A stretch of DNA of 23,933 nucleotides from contig LSKJ01000238.1 of the NCBI GenBank assembly GCA_001557035.1, positions 1 through 23,933 of the forward strand, given 5' to 3'. Positions 14,099-23,933 of the stretch are shown here, in pieces. The position numbers and the translations under genes are program-made. Within the stretch, counting starts at the first letter, position 1, and each line of letters opens with the position of its first letter. The notes under the pieces were generated by a model. The model made no database searches. It saw only the letters and a program-made list of their open reading frames with translations, and was not told the origin of the DNA. This DNA is from Rhodospirillaceae bacterium CCH5-H10 (GTDB lineage: Bacteria; Pseudomonadota; Alphaproteobacteria; Reyranellales; Reyranellaceae).

Positions 14099-16140
14099 AC
14101 GCGCCGCGCCGTGATGGCGGCGGCGCGCCCGGCGACCGCAGGATCGTCGAAAAGCTTCGCCGCCGGCGGCTCGAGGCGCCGACGCCAGTTGGGATGCTGG
14201 TCGATGGTGCCCGGCAGGTTCGGCTGCTCGGCGAGACCCAGCAGGTCTTCGAGCGGCGCCAGCATGAGCGGTGCCGGCGAGCTGGCCACGAAGGCCAGCG
14301 CCGCATCGACGACGGGGGCCGGGTCTTCGGGGGCCGGAGCCGAGCCTTCCGCCACATTAGCCGTCGTGAAGGCGCGCCACAGCCGCCGTCGGTCGCGCTG
14401 GCGTTCCTCGGGTTCATTCGGCCCCGCCAGGCCGAGTTCGCCACGGACCTCGATGTCGGCCCCTCGCCACCATCCGGCGACCGTCGGCAGATCGTGCGTC
14501 GTCGTCATCGAGACCGCATCGCGGCGCCATCGCGACGGCGTCCGGAAGCTGCTGCGGTTACGCTCGAACCACAGCACGTCCATGCCGGCGATGCCCGCGT
14601 CGCTGAGCCGGCGTCGGAAGCCTCGCGGCACGGTGCCGAGATCCTCCCCGATCACCACCGCGCCGTGCCTGTGCGATTCGAGCGCCAGCAGCCGCAGCAG
14701 GTCGTCGAGCGGATAGCTGAGATAGGCGCCTTCCGAAGGTGGCGCCCCTTCAGGCACGAGCCAAAGGCGCTGCAGGCCCATGATGTGGTCAATGCGCACG
14801 CCGCCGGCGTGCCGCATCGCCGCTCGTACCGTTGACAGGAAGGGCTCGAATCCCGTCGACAGGAGAGCCTGCGGCGAGAAACCCGACAACCCCCAATCCT
14901 GGCCCTGCCGGTTGAACTCGTCGGGCGGCGCGCCGATGCCGAGACCGAGCAGCAGATCGCCCTGGCGCGACCAGGCATGGCTGCCGGCCCGGTCCATGCC
15001 GATGGCGAGATCGCTGATCAGGCCGATCTTCATGCCGGCGCCGACGGCCGCCGCTTGCGCTGCCTCGAAAGAGCGCGCGGCGAGCCATTGAACGAACAGA
15101 TGGAAACGTACGGTCCTGCTCTCGGACGAGAGGAACGACGCCATTTCGGCGTCATCCGAAGTCAGTCCCTTGCGAAAGGCATCCGGCCAATCGCGCCAGT
15201 AACCCATTGCCGGCTCGCTCCCCAGCCACTTGCCATGCAGCGCCTCGAACAGGGCGTGGCCCTGGAGCAGGTCGCCGCCTTCCCGCACGAAGTCGTCGAA
15301 GGCTTTCGACAGGTCTGTGGCGTTCGCGGCGTCATGTGCCTCGAAGTCATCAAACAGCTTGCGCAGCAGCACGAGCTTCGCCGCGGCCGCCGGCTGCCAG
15401 TCGATCAGCGCCGCCCGATCGAAAGCCACCGTTTCGCCGCGATGCGCGGCCACGCGCTCCGGTCCGAAGACGATTTCAGGATCGGCGAACAGCGGATTGA
15501 AGAACAGGCGGCTCGATGGCGAGTACGGCCCGTAGCGGCCTGGATCGGCGGCAAAGAGACTGTGGACGGGACTGAGCGCCACCGCGTCCGCACCGTGGCC
15601 CGCCGCGGCAACGGCCAGCTCGCGCACCGCGGTGGCGTCGCCGATGCCGCCATCGCCGGCGCGCCGCAGGCCGTAGATCTGCGCGGCCACGCCCCAGAGC
15701 TTCTTGCCTTGGGCTCGCTCCTCGATCGTGACGCAACGTTTCGGTGCGACGGCGATCGTCACCCGATGGTCGGCGATCTCGAGAAGGTGATAGCCGACGC
15801 GATCGATGACCGGTCCGAGGAGACGGTCTGCCCGGATTGAAAACCTCAGGGAGGCCGAACCGCCATCCTCGTAAGTGATCAGTCCGCGCGCAGCGCCATG
15901 CCGCGGCAGGGTCAGGCGCGCGCCCGCCTGCATCGTGACCATCGGCGGCAGCCCGCCTTGCGGCGCGAGCCGGCGACGACTGTCCTCGATATCCGCCGGC
16001 GTGGCAGCCGGGAGACCGAGCGCGTCCAGGATCCGGTGAAGGGACCCAAGTGAGACTTGCTGCGGCACACCACTGGCATCGGTCCAGGTCTCGGCGAGAC
16101 CGGCCGCGCGCGCGAGGCGCCGGACATCCTCGTCGCTCAC
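14095..16140 (-). CDS. malQ: 4-alpha-glucanotransferase (amylomaltase)
   Basis: A 681-residue GH77 enzyme that disproportionates maltodextrins, moving glucan segments between chains and releasing glucose. The N-terminal 140 residues form the extra domain of MalQ. The catalytic part starts at KLWGVAAQIYGLRR. Marks: SPVHSLFAADPGRYGPYSPS (190-209), GAPPDEFNRQGQDWGL (403-418), the nucleophile Asp451 in VRIDHIMGLQRLW, the acid Glu499 in GEDLGTVP, and Asp550 in TTTHDLPTVAGWW. The start is GTG, forming a GTGA overlap with the treZ stop (16137-16140). Its own stop overlaps the treY ATG. In this operon MalQ can rebuild longer chains from the short oligosaccharides left by GlgX and TreY/TreZ. Confidence 0.95.
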   Translation of the reverse strand: MSDEDVRRLARAAGLAETWTDASGVPQQVSLGSLHRILDALGLPAATPADIEDSRRRLAPQGGLPPMVTMQAGARLTLPRHGAARGLITYEDGGSASLRFSIRADRLLGPVIDRVGYHLLEIADHRVTIAVAPKRCVTIEERAQGKKLWGVAAQIYGLRRAGDGGIGDATAVRELAVAAAGHGADAVALSPVHSLFAADPGRYGPYSPSSRLFFNPLFADPEIVFGPERVAAHRGETVAFDRAALIDWQPAAAAKLVLLRKLFDDFEAHDAANATDLSKAFDDFVREGGDLLQGHALFEALHGKWLGSEPAMGYWRDWPDAFRKGLTSDDAEMASFLSSESRTVRFHLFVQWLAARSFEAAQAAAVGAGMKIGLISDLAIGMDRAGSHAWSRQGDLLLGLGIGAPPDEFNRQGQDWGLSGFSPQALLSTGFEPFLSTVRAAMRHAGGVRIDHIMGLQRLWLVPEGAPPSEGAYLSYPLDDLLRLLALESHRHGAVVIGEDLGTVPRGFRRRLSDAGIAGMDVLWFERNRSSFRTPSRWRRDAVSMTTTHDLPTVAGWWRGADIEVRGELGLAGPNEPEERQRDRRRLWRAFTTANVAEGSAPAPEDPAPVVDAALAFVASSPAPLMLAPLEDLLGLAEQPNLPGTIDQHPNWRRRLEPPAAKLFDDPAVAGRAAAITARRV

Positions 16141-17906
16141 GGTGCGGCCTCCAGTAGCGCGATGGTCGTTGCGCCGGCGAGGCGGCCCGCTCGGGCAGCC
16201 TCCGCCGCACCGGCTCGGGACTCGAACAGGAGATCGCCCTGCACGGGCTCGATGGTCGCCGGCTCACGTCCGAGATTGGAGGCGAGGACGAGCGTGGAGC
16301 CGTCGCCCATCCGCCAGCGCGCGACGACCGAGGACGATCCGGCCGGCGCGGCGCCGAGCGACCGCGCGCCGTCGAGACGCGGCTCCAGCGCCTGGTGGCG
16401 GATGGCGAGGAGTTCGCGGTAGAGGCGCCGCCGGCTCTCGCCGTGCGCCGCATGGGGCGCGGGACGGCTTTGCTCGAACGTCGCGGGGTCGTTGGGATCG
16501 GGGATGCTCGATGTGCCTTCTCCCGGCGCGAAACCCTTGAAGCCGGCGAACTCGCGACGGCGTCCCTCGCGCACGGCATCTGCCAGATCGCCGGCATGGT
16601 CGGTGAAGTAGAGGAAGGGCGTCGCGCTGGCATCCTCCTCTCCCATGAAGATCATGGGAATGTGCGGCGAGAGGAGTTGCAGCGCGATCGCCGCTTCCAG
16701 CATGTCGGCATCGACGTGCGTGGTCAGACGGTCGCCGAACGGACGGTTACCGATCTGATCGTGGTTCTGGAGGAAGAGCACGAAGGCGGTCGGCGGCAGG
16801 TCGCTGCTGAGCGTGCCCCGCGGCTCGCCCTTGCGATAGGCCGAAGCATCGCCCTGGTAGACGAATCCTTCGGCAAGGGCGCGCGCCAGCCGCTTGGCGG
16901 GCTCACCGGCATAGTCGGCGTAGTAACCGTCGCACTCGCCCGACAGCATCGCATGCAGCACGTGATGGGCGTCGTCGTTCCACTGTGCGTCGAAGTCGCC
17001 GCGCAGGTGATCGGCCACGTTGCCGTCATGCTCCAGCACAAGATGGACGTGGCGTCCCGGTTCGACGGACCGCCGCACCTCGGCTGCCATCTCGTCCAGC
17101 CAGTCGGCTTCGGAGATCGCGTGCACCGCATCGAACCGCAATCCGTCGAAGCGGTACTCGTGCAGCCAGTAGAGCGCGTTCTCCGTGAAGTAGCGACGGA
17201 CCTCGGGACGGCGGAAGTCGATGGCCGCGCCCCAGGGCGTGGCGATGTCGTCGCGGAAGAATGCCGGGGCATAGGCGGAGAGATAGTTCCCGTCCGGACC
17301 GAAGTGGTTGTAGACCACGTCGAGGAACATCATCAGGCCGATGCCGTGCGCCGAATCGACCAGTGCCTTCAGCTCGTCGGGCGTGCCGTAACTGCGGTCG
17401 GGCGCGAACGGCAGCACGCCGTCATATCCCCAGTTCCGCCGGCCCGGGAAATCGTTGACCGGCATCAGCTCGACGGCGGTGACGCCCAGCTCCGCCAGGC
17501 GGGGCAGCGCGGCCTGCACGCCCGCGAAGCCGCCGAACGCGCCGGCATGCAGTTCGTACAGCACGGTCTCGTGCCACGGGCGACCCAGCCATCCGGTATT
17601 CCGCCAACCATAGCTGCGCGGATCGACGACCAGGCTGGGCCCGTGCACGTCGTCGGCCTGGGCGCGCGAGGCCGGGTCGGGCACGGCCAGGCCGTTGGCA
17701 AGACGATAACGGTAAGCCGCTCCGGCACCGCACGCGACTTCGGCCTCGAACCATCCCTCGCCCACCGCCTCCATCGGGACCGCAGGCAATCCATCGACTT
17801 CCACCGTGACCTGCTTCTGCGCCGGTGCCCAGAAGCGGAAGCGCGTCGAGCCCGACGGCAGAAGCGTGGCGCCGAACGGCAGATCGTGGACATGATCGCG
17901 TCTCAT
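16137..17906 (-). CDS. treZ: Malto-oligosyltrehalose trehalohydrolase
   Basis: A 589-residue GH13 enzyme that hydrolyses maltooligosyltrehalose next to the terminal trehalose, releasing trehalose. The N-terminal beta-sandwich domain (about 1-95) shows FGATLLPSGSTRFRFWAPAQ. The barrel has YELHAGAF (117-124), ELMPVNDFPGRRNWGYDGV, DVVYNHFGPDGNYL (196-209), FDGLRFDAVHAI with nucleophile Asp259, VLEHDGN with acid Glu292, and LQNHDQIGNRPFGDRL with Asp383. ENDAN is more usual after the acid residue in this family, so the His is a mild variation. PMIFMGEEDASATPFLYFTDH is the usual C-terminal barrel signature. It overlaps glgX and malQ by 4 bp on its two sides. Confidence 0.96.
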   Translation of the reverse strand: MRRDHVHDLPFGATLLPSGSTRFRFWAPAQKQVTVEVDGLPAVPMEAVGEGWFEAEVACGAGAAYRYRLANGLAVPDPASRAQADDVHGPSLVVDPRSYGWRNTGWLGRPWHETVLYELHAGAFGGFAGVQAALPRLAELGVTAVELMPVNDFPGRRNWGYDGVLPFAPDRSYGTPDELKALVDSAHGIGLMMFLDVVYNHFGPDGNYLSAYAPAFFRDDIATPWGAAIDFRRPEVRRYFTENALYWLHEYRFDGLRFDAVHAISEADWLDEMAAEVRRSVEPGRHVHLVLEHDGNVADHLRGDFDAQWNDDAHHVLHAMLSGECDGYYADYAGEPAKRLARALAEGFVYQGDASAYRKGEPRGTLSSDLPPTAFVLFLQNHDQIGNRPFGDRLTTHVDADMLEAAIALQLLSPHIPMIFMGEEDASATPFLYFTDHAGDLADAVREGRRREFAGFKGFAPGEGTSSIPDPNDPATFEQSRPAPHAAHGESRRRLYRELLAIRHQALEPRLDGARSLGAAPAGSSSVVARWRMGDGSTLVLASNLGREPATIEPVQGDLLFESRAGAAEAARAGRLAGATTIALLEAAP

Positions 17907-20017
17907 CCCGCCACCTTCGTAGCGAGCGCAAGCACCACGCTGCGCGGTCCGACGGCGATCTCTTCTCCTTCCAGGTCGCGCTCCGGCGCGTCAGGGGCGC
18001 CGCTGTCGAGAACGATGCGTGTCGGCCAGCGGGGTTCAGGGAGGCGAAAGTGGCAGTCTTCCGTTCCGGAATTGAAGAAAGCGGTCAGCATCGTCACAGA
18101 TCCGTCTTGATTCGGGCCGGCCCGCCTCAACGCCAGGCAACGATCTTCGGCGTTGTTCCAGGATTCGGCGGAGACGACCTCGCCCGACGCGTCGAACCAC
18201 GAGATATCAGGTACGCCTTCGGCCAAGAACTCGCGGCCATGCAGGAAATAGGGCGACCGCAGCACGGCGTGCTGGTGACGCAATGCCACCACGCGCGCAA
18301 CAAACTCCGTAAGGCTCCTGCCCTCTGGCTTATCCAGCAGGCTCCAGTCGATCCAGGAGGTCTCGTTATCCTGACAGTAGGCGTTGTTGTTGCCATTCTG
18401 CGTGCGTCCGAATTCGTCGCCGCCCAGCAACATCGGCGTACCCTGCGCAAAGAACAGCGTCGCGAGCATCGCCCTTTGCAAACGATGCCGCGTCTCGAGG
18501 ATGGCCGGGTCTTCCGTCGCCCCTTCTGCTCCCCAGTTGGCCGAGTGGTTCTCGCCATGCCCGTCTTTGTTGTCCTCGCCATTCGCCTCGTTGTGACGGT
18601 CGGCGTAGCTCACTGTGTCCAACAAGGTGAAGCCATCATGCGACGCCACGAAATTTACAGAAGCCCAAGGCCGGCGATGATGACGATCGAAGAGATCGCT
18701 GGATCCGGCAAGGCGGGCGGCAAAGTCCGCCCTCTGCCCAGAATCGCCGCGCCAGTAGCGCCGCACGCCGTCACGGAAGCGATCGTTCCATTCGCCGAAG
18801 CCCGGCGGATGGTTGCCGACCTGGTAGCCACCGGGCCCGATATCCCAGGGTTCGGAAATCAGCTTAACCTTCTGCAGCACCGGATCCTGGCGGATCGCGT
18901 CGAAGAAGCCTGATCCGGGATCGAACCCGTGCGCTTCTCGGCCCAGCGTCACGCCTAAATCAAACCGGAAGCCATCGACGTGAAAGGCCGTCACCCAGTA
19001 GCGTAGCGAGTCCATGACCATCTGCAGCACGCGAGGACTCGAAAGGTTGAGTGTATTGCCCGTGCCGGTGTCGTTTATGCAGTGGCGAGGATTGTCGGCG
19101 ACGAGCCGGTAGTAGCTCGCATTGTCGAGGCCGCGGAAGGAGAGCGTCGGCCCAAGCTCACTGCCTTCTGCGGTGTGGTTGTAAACGACGTCCAGGATCA
19201 GCTCGAGGCCGGCCGCATGCAGGCGACGCACCGCGATGCGCAACTCGTCGAGTGTGCCGTCGGAAAGATAGCGCGGCTCGGGCGCGAAGAAGCCGATGCT
19301 GTTGTAGCCCCAGTAATTGCGCAGGCCCTTCTCGAGAAGGTAGCGATCCTGCACGAAGGCGTGGATGGGCAGCAGCTCAACCGTGGTCACCCCGAGCCGG
19401 CGCAGATGGTCGATGAACACCGGATCGCCGAGAGCCGCGAAGGTACCTCGCTGGTTGGGCCGCAGATCCTGGCGCAGCATGCTCAGCCCGCGAACATGCG
19501 CCTCATAGATCACCGTATCGGACCACGGCACGGCGGGAGGCCGGTCGTCGGCCCAATTGAAGCTGTCGTCGGCGACGACAGCCTTCATGACACCGGGCGC
19601 ACTGTCCCGCCGGTCGAAAGACAGGTCCCCACGCGCGGAATTGATTCGGTAACCGTAGAGCGCATCGGCATTGCGCATCTCGCCGGTGAGTCGTCGCGCA
19701 TAGGGGTCCAGCAGCAGCTTGTTCGGATTAAAGCGATGTCCCGCCTGCGGTTCGTAAGGGCCATGCACCCGGTACCCATATGCAAGGCCAGTGCGAGCGT
19801 TCGGAAGATAGCCATGCCAGACTTCGTCGGTACACTCGGGGAGATCGAAGCGCGCGATCTCGCGCCGACCCGACGGGTCGAAAATGCAAAGCTCGACCCG
19901 CGTAGCATGAGCGGAGAACACTGCGAAGTTGGTGCCGAGGCCATCCCAGGTCGCACCAAGAGGATAGTTGGAACCCGCCAGGAGCCGGTCGGGCCACTGT
20001 GATATCGGCATCGTCAT
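17903..20017 (-). CDS. glgX: Glycogen debranching enzyme (isoamylase-type)
   Basis: A 704-residue GH13 enzyme that hydrolyses alpha-1,6 branch points of glycogen and limit dextrin. The N-terminal CBM48-like domain (about 12-150) has [18 protein letters not shown]. The barrel shows [10 protein letters not shown] (171-180), [25 protein letters not shown] (234-250), [25 protein letters not shown] with nucleophile Asp353, [19 protein letters not shown] with acid Glu389, and [16 protein letters not shown] with Asp461. Later marks are [20 protein letters not shown] and NETSWIDW. These are hallmarks of GlgX/TreX. In trehalose operons such an enzyme supplies linear chains to TreY. It overlaps glgB and treZ by 4 bp each. 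Confidence 0.95.
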   Translation of the reverse strand: MTMPISQWPDRLLAGSNYPLGATWDGLGTNFAVFSAHATRVELCIFDPSGRREIARFDLPECTDEVWHGYLPNARTGLAYGYRVHGPYEPQAGHRFNPNKLLLDPYARRLTGEMRNADALYGYRINSARGDLSFDRRDSAPGVMKAVVADDSFNWADDRPPAVPWSDTVIYEAHVRGLSMLRQDLRPNQRGTFAALGDPVFIDHLRRLGVTTVELLPIHAFVQDRYLLEKGLRNYWGYNSIGFFAPEPRYLSDGTLDELRIAVRRLHAAGLELILDVVYNHTAEGSELGPTLSFRGLDNASYYRLVADNPRHCINDTGTGNTLNLSSPRVLQMVMDSLRYWVTAFHVDGFRFDLGVTLGREAHGFDPGSGFFDAIRQDPVLQKVKLISEPWDIGPGGYQVGNHPPGFGEWNDRFRDGVRRYWRGDSGQRADFAARLAGSSDLFDRHHRRPWASVNFVASHDGFTLLDTVSYADRHNEANGEDNKDGHGENHSANWGAEGATEDPAILETRHRLQRAMLATLFFAQGTPMLLGGDEFGRTQNGNNNAYCQDNETSWIDWSLLDKPEGRSLTEFVARVVALRHQHAVLRSPYFLHGREFLAEGVPDISWFDASGEVVSAESWNNAEDRCLALRRAGPNQDGSVTMLTAFFNSGTEDCHFRLPEPRWPTRIVLDSGAPDAPERDLEGEEIAVGPRSVVLALATKVAG

Positions 20018-22221
20018 TCCTCGCCGCGCAAAATTACAGTCGCAAGCGGCGGCAGAGTGAGTTGAATTGAATGGGGCTTGCCATGTGACGGCTGAGGGAC
20101 CGCGTCGACGGAGCCGTCATTGCCGAGGTCGCTGCCGCCATAGAAGCGCGAATCGGTGTTGGCGACTTCACGCCAGCGCCCGGCCTTGGGCACGCCGACG
20201 CGATAGCCGTGGCGGGGCACCGGCGTCATGTTACAGATGACGATCAACGGCGCGCTCGTTCCGCAAGTACGCAGGAACGCGAAGACCGAGTTCGCGCGAT
20301 CGTCACCGACAATCCAGGCGAAGCCCGCGGGATCGGCATCCGACCCGTGCAGCGAGTTCTCCGACGCATAGAGATGATTGAGGTCGCGGACCAGGCGTTG
20401 GATGCCGGCATGATTTCCGTCATCGATCAGGTGCCAGTCGATCTCGCCATCATGATTCCATTCGCGCTCCTGGGCGATCTCGCTGCCCATGAACAGGAGT
20501 TTCTTGCCGGGATGCGCCCACATGAAGCCGAGATAGGCGCGGAGATTGGCGAAGCGCTGCCAGCGATCGCCGGGCATCTTGCCCAGCAGCGAGCCTTTTC
20601 CATGCACGACCTCGTCATGGGAGATCGGCAACACGAAGCGCTCGGAGAAAGCATAGACGAGGCCGAACGTGAGCTGGTCGTGATGGTAGGCGCGATGGAT
20701 CGGCTGGTGCTCGATGTATTGCAGCGTGTCGTGCATCCATCCCATGTTCCATTTGAACGAGAAGCCGAGGCCATTGGGCAGTGGCGCACTGACGCCGGGC
20801 CAGGCGGTCGATTCCTCGGCCACCATGATCGCGCCGGGGCAGCGCTCGGCGACGACGGCATTGAGGTGGCGCAGAAATCCGATGGCTTCGAGATTCTCGC
20901 GGCCGCCATGGATGTTGGGAACCCACGCATCGGCCGGGCGGCTATAGTCGCGGTAGAGCATCGAGGCCACGGCATCGACGCGCAGGCCGTCGATGTGGAA
21001 GCGCTCCAGCCAATGCAGCGCGCTCGCGATCAGGAAGCCCTGCACCTCGCGTCGGCCGAAATTGTAGATGTAGGTGTTCCAGTCGTGATGGTAGCCCTCG
21101 CGCGGATCGAGATGCTCGTAGAGCGCCGTCCCGTCGAATCGCGCGAGCCCGTGGCTGTCGGTCGGGAAATGTGCCGGCACCCAGTCGAGCAGCACGCCGA
21201 TGCCGGCACGATGCGCGACATCGACGAAACGCGCGAAGGATTCGGGTGAACCGAATCGCGCCGCCGGCGCGAACAGGCCGAGCGGCTGGTAGCCCCAGGA
21301 GCCGCCGAACGGATGCTCGGTCACCGGCAGGAGCTCGACATGCGTGAACCCCATCTCCTTGACATAGGGAATGAGGCGCTCCGCCAGGAAGTCCCACATC
21401 GGACGCTCGGGCCCGCTCGCGCCGGCCGCCTGCTTCATCCATGAGCCGGCATGGACTTCGTAGATCGAGATCGGCGCCGTGGCGGACTGACGCTCGGCGC
21501 GGCCTGCCATCCACGCCTCGTCTTTCCATGCGTAAGCCACAGGCGATGCGACGATCGATGCGGTGGCTGGCGCCAGTTCGGCCTGCTGCGCAACCGGGTC
21601 CGCCTTGTCCGGCAGGCGTGTGCCGCCCGATCCTACAATGTCGAACTTGTAGCGCGCGCCGGCTTCGAGACGCGGGATGAAGATCTCCCAGACGCCGGCC
21701 GCCGTGCGCAGCCGCATCGGATGGCGCCGCCGGTCCCACGAGTTGAAGTCGCCGACCACAGCGACACGCTCCGCATTGGGTGCCCAGACGGCGAAGCGCA
21801 CGCCCTCGACGCCGTCCATCGACGCGACGTTGGCGCCCAAGGCTTCGGCAAGCTTGAAGTGCCGGCCCTCGCTGAAGAGGTGCAGGTCGAGATCGCCGAG
21901 AGCGGGGCCGAAGGCATAGGGGTCCTCGGTCTCCTGGACGGCCGATGGCCAGTCGATTCGCAGCAGATAGGCGCCGCCCGAGTGCCCGACCGTACCTTCG
22001 AACAATCCCGACACCGCGCCCGGCGAGAGCTCGCCCCACGACTTCCCGTCATCGCGACCGATCACCTCGACGGCTCGGGCGCCCGGCAGGAAGGCGCGGA
22101 CGATGCGACCCGCCTTGCTCTCGTGCGGCCCGAGGACGGCGAAGGCATCGAGCGGCCGTGCGGCCGCTAGCGCCTCAGCGACGTCGCGGTCGAGCCGTCC
22201 CGTCTGAGTCACGGCGTTCAT
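20014..22221 (-). CDS. glgB: 1,4-alpha-glucan branching enzyme
   Basis: A 735-residue GH13 branching enzyme that makes alpha-1,6 links in glycogen. The length matches the long bacterial form with an extra N-terminal domain (about 22-110), followed by CBM48 with [20 protein letters not shown] (141-160). Barrel marks: YEVHAGSW (254-261), [20 protein letters not shown] (296-315), [18 protein letters not shown] with nucleophile Asp416, [12 protein letters not shown] with acid Glu469, [34 protein letters not shown] with Asp536, and [20 protein letters not shown]. Positions correspond to Asp405, Glu458 and Asp526 of the E. coli enzyme. It follows the treS-maltokinase gene with a 4-bp overlap, which fits the GlgE route where branching follows maltosyl transfer. 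Confidence 0.97.
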   Translation of the reverse strand: MNAVTQTGRLDRDVAEALAAARPLDAFAVLGPHESKAGRIVRAFLPGARAVEVIGRDDGKSWGELSPGAVSGLFEGTVGHSGGAYLLRIDWPSAVQETEDPYAFGPALGDLDLHLFSEGRHFKLAEALGANVASMDGVEGVRFAVWAPNAERVAVVGDFNSWDRRRHPMRLRTAAGVWEIFIPRLEAGARYKFDIVGSGGTRLPDKADPVAQQAELAPATASIVASPVAYAWKDEAWMAGRAERQSATAPISIYEVHAGSWMKQAAGASGPERPMWDFLAERLIPYVKEMGFTHVELLPVTEHPFGGSWGYQPLGLFAPAARFGSPESFARFVDVAHRAGIGVLLDWVPAHFPTDSHGLARFDGTALYEHLDPREGYHHDWNTYIYNFGRREVQGFLIASALHWLERFHIDGLRVDAVASMLYRDYSRPADAWVPNIHGGRENLEAIGFLRHLNAVVAERCPGAIMVAEESTAWPGVSAPLPNGLGFSFKWNMGWMHDTLQYIEHQPIHRAYHHDQLTFGLVYAFSERFVLPISHDEVVHGKGSLLGKMPGDRWQRFANLRAYLGFMWAHPGKKLLFMGSEIAQEREWNHDGEIDWHLIDDGNHAGIQRLVRDLNHLYASENSLHGSDADPAGFAWIVGDDRANSVFAFLRTCGTSAPLIVICNMTPVPRHGYRVGVPKAGRWREVANTDSRFYGGSDLGNDGSVDAVPQPSHGKPHSIQLTLPPLATVILRGEE

Positions 22222-23933
22222 GCGCTTTCCACGGGCGGCGCTTCGCGCAGCAGGCGTGCCGTCAACCGCGACAGGCCCGACATCGGGATCGGCACCCAGG
22301 CCGGCCGGTTCGCCGCCTCGTAGCAGATCTCGTAGGCGGCCTTCTCGGCGAGGAAGAAGTCGAGCAGTTCGCCTCGGTCCATGCCGGGCAAGCCCGCCGT
22401 CGCCTCGAGATAGGCTTTGAGGAAGGCACGCTGCGCACCCTTGCGCAGACGGGTGACGAGCGTGAGCCGCCGGGCCGGCGGCACGCGATTGGCGATGATG
22501 TTCTTGGGATCGAGCGTGGTCGCGGCGGCATAATCGAACGACCGCAGCAGGCCCGCCACGTCACGCATCGGGCTGGCTTTGCGCCGCCGCTCCTCCAGGG
22601 GCCGCGCCGGCTCACCCTCGAAGTCGATGATGTAGGCATCGGCGCTGGCGATCAGCACCTGGCCCAGATGGAAGTCGCCATGGATGCGCGTCACGGCAGA
22701 ATCGAGGCCGCTCTGCGCCAGCTGCTTCAGGAGATCGGTGAGCGCCTGGCGCCGGTCGAGCAGGCGCTTGGCATCCGCCGTGGCGGCGTCGGTGTCCCAG
22801 GCGCCGATGCCGGCAATCGTGTCCATCGCCTGGTCCAGCAGGGCGGTCGCGCGCTCCACCCAGGCAGCCACGTCCTTCGGCCCGGCCCTGCGCGGCGCGA
22901 AAGCTTCATCGTCGGTCGGACGCGCCAGAATCTGGTGCATGGCGCCGAGTTGGCGGCCGATCGTACCGGCGAAGGTATGATAGTCCTCGATGTCGTCATC
23001 GCGCGACTCCGCCGTCGCCTCGCGGCTCGCGAGATTGTCGAGCGCGCGGTTGAACTGGTTCAGAGTCCAGGTCCAGGCATCGCCCTGATTCCGCACGAAG
23101 GACTGCGCGATGGCGAGCGCATGCCGCTTGCCGTCGGGCGCGATGCGCGCCACCTCACCCAGCAACGCCGGGGCATTCGAGAAACTGTGACTGGTGAGAT
23201 AGCGGCTCATCTCGGCCTCGGGATGCTCGCCCGGCTGGATGCGCCGGAAAATCTTGAGCATCACCGCGTCGTCGACTACGAGCGAACTGTTGGACTGTTC
23301 CGCCGTGAGCCACATGACCGGCGCATCGGCCGGTCGCCGAAGTTCATCGGCCTTGTCGGCGGTGGCCTCGAAGACGATCCGACCCTCTGGCCCTTCGATC
23401 GCCACCCCCGCAGCCATCGCCGCCAGGACCTCGCGGCCGAACTCCGGCACGGCGAACGCATCCGTAAGCAGGCCGATGCGACGGCCCCGGCGCACCCGCG
23501 CCAGGGCGAGCTGCGAGGGCAGCGCGGCGGCCTGCTCGTCCTCCCAGCTCATCGACAGCGGCAGCAGCCAGCGGCTGGTCTCCTCACCCGCCTCCACCTC
23601 GACCTCGCCCAGCAAAAGGTCGCGACCGGCGCCTCCCGGCAGGCGCGCGAGATAGGCGAAGCGCGAGGACTTCAGCGCTTTGTCCTTGGCGCCGAACCAG
23701 CGACGCTTGGCGAGATAGGGCGGCAGCGATTCGCGCTCCAGCACCGGCGCGGCGGCCTGCACGCCTTCACCCAACTGCCCGCGCAGCACGACGGTCACGT
23801 AGTCAGGCAGCGGTTCAGGCGCCGGTGTGTGCCAGGAGGGCGCCTCGGTCTCGCTGGCCAGGATGAACCAGTAGAAGCCATAGGGTGGCAGGGTCAGCAG
23901 ATAGGTGAGCTGGCCGATCGGCGGGAACAGCGA
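22218..23933 (-). CDS. treS: Trehalose synthase-maltokinase fusion, C-terminal part (5' end outside window)
   Basis: The frame stays open to the window edge, so the 571 residues seen are the C-terminal portion. The first 45 ([20 protein letters not shown] region) match the end of a GH13 trehalose synthase, which interconverts maltose and trehalose. They lead directly into a maltokinase domain: [46 protein letters not shown] (catalytic Asp at about 420 of the visible part), and [19 protein letters not shown] (metal-binding Asp at about 437) followed by [17 protein letters not shown]. Maltokinase phosphorylates maltose to maltose-1-phosphate, the GlgE donor. A GTG at 23798 could be read as the start of a separate maltokinase, but it lies inside the conserved fusion joint with no ribosome-binding site. 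The stop overlaps the glgB ATG. Confidence 0.93.
   Translation of the reverse strand, partial: SLFPPIGQLTYLLTLPPYGFYWFILASETEAPSWHTPAPEPLPDYVTVVLRGQLGEGVQAAAPVLERESLPPYLAKRRWFGAKDKALKSSRFAYLARLPGGAGRDLLLGEVEVEAGEETSRWLLPLSMSWEDEQAAALPSQLALARVRRGRRIGLLTDAFAVPEFGREVLAAMAAGVAIEGPEGRIVFEATADKADELRRPADAPVMWLTAEQSNSSLVVDDAVMLKIFRRIQPGEHPEAEMSRYLTSHSFSNAPALLGEVARIAPDGKRHALAIAQSFVRNQGDAWTWTLNQFNRALDNLASREATAESRDDDIEDYHTFAGTIGRQLGAMHQILARPTDDEAFAPRRAGPKDVAAWVERATALLDQAMDTIAGIGAWDTDAATADAKRLLDRRQALTDLLKQLAQSGLDSAVTRIHGDFHLGQVLIASADAYIIDFEGEPARPLEERRRKASPMRDVAGLLRSFDYAAATTLDPKNIIANRVPPARRLTLVTRLRKGAQRAFLKAYLEATAGLPGMDRGELLDFFLAEKAAYEICYEAANRPAWVPIPMSGLSRLTARLLREAPPVESA

Noticed and set aside
12860..14716. 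Plus-strand open frame of 618 codons opposite treY and malQ
   Set aside because: It is antisense to two catalytic genes with all active-site motifs; the composition is that of a shadow frame.
22218..23798. Stand-alone maltokinase starting at the GTG at 23798
   Set aside because: The frame continues upstream to the window edge with residues typical of the trehalose synthase C-terminus and no ribosome-binding site precedes the GTG, so a fusion is better supported.

Overview
The window is high-GC bacterial chromosome, most likely from an alphaproteobacterium of the Bradyrhizobium/Reyranella kind. That placement is an inference from gene content and codon use: a Bug-type binding protein next to class III CoA-transferase and acyl-CoA dehydrogenase genes, a small SET protein, a TreS-maltokinase fusion, and strong GC3 bias that leaves long spurious antisense frames. 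No rRNA, tRNA, CRISPR array or prophage was seen.

Layout. (1) 1-321: decayed IS481-type transposase, minus strand, cut by the window edge. (2) 441-887: small SET-domain protein, minus. (3) 1192-3348, plus: Nudix hydrolase, Ldh-family NAD(P)-dependent oxidoreductase and a four-helix membrane protein, probably one transcription unit. (4) 3355-7677, minus: catabolic cluster transcribed in the order Bug solute-binding protein, acyl-CoA dehydrogenase, TauD-type dioxygenase, CaiB-type CoA-transferase. It looks like uptake and CoA-dependent breakdown of an unknown organic acid. (5) 7840-10088, minus: RTX calcium-binding protein followed 14 nt later by an unrecognised protein with an HxD...H pattern; a possible leaderless promoter lies directly upstream of the RTX gene. 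(6) 10133-11399, minus: a doubtful 41-codon ORF, a 24-residue membrane microprotein and a 331-residue membrane protein, chained by stop codons that touch the next ribosome-binding site, and closed by a clear intrinsic terminator. (7) 11546-23933, minus: a glycogen/trehalose operon in the order treS-maltokinase fusion (5' end outside the window), glgB, glgX, treZ, malQ, treY. Every adjacent pair overlaps by exactly 4 bp.

The large operon encodes both directions of alpha-glucan/trehalose exchange. TreS plus maltokinase feed maltose-1-phosphate toward GlgE, which is not visible here but is expected upstream, and GlgB branches the polymer. GlgX debranches glycogen, TreY and TreZ turn the linear chains into trehalose, and MalQ recycles short maltodextrins. 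A role in osmotic, desiccation or carbon-storage physiology is likely.

Most of the window consists of known families. The less described parts are the microprotein/membrane-protein pair, the RTX plus HxD-protein pair with its possible leaderless start, and the unassigned substrate of the Bug cluster.
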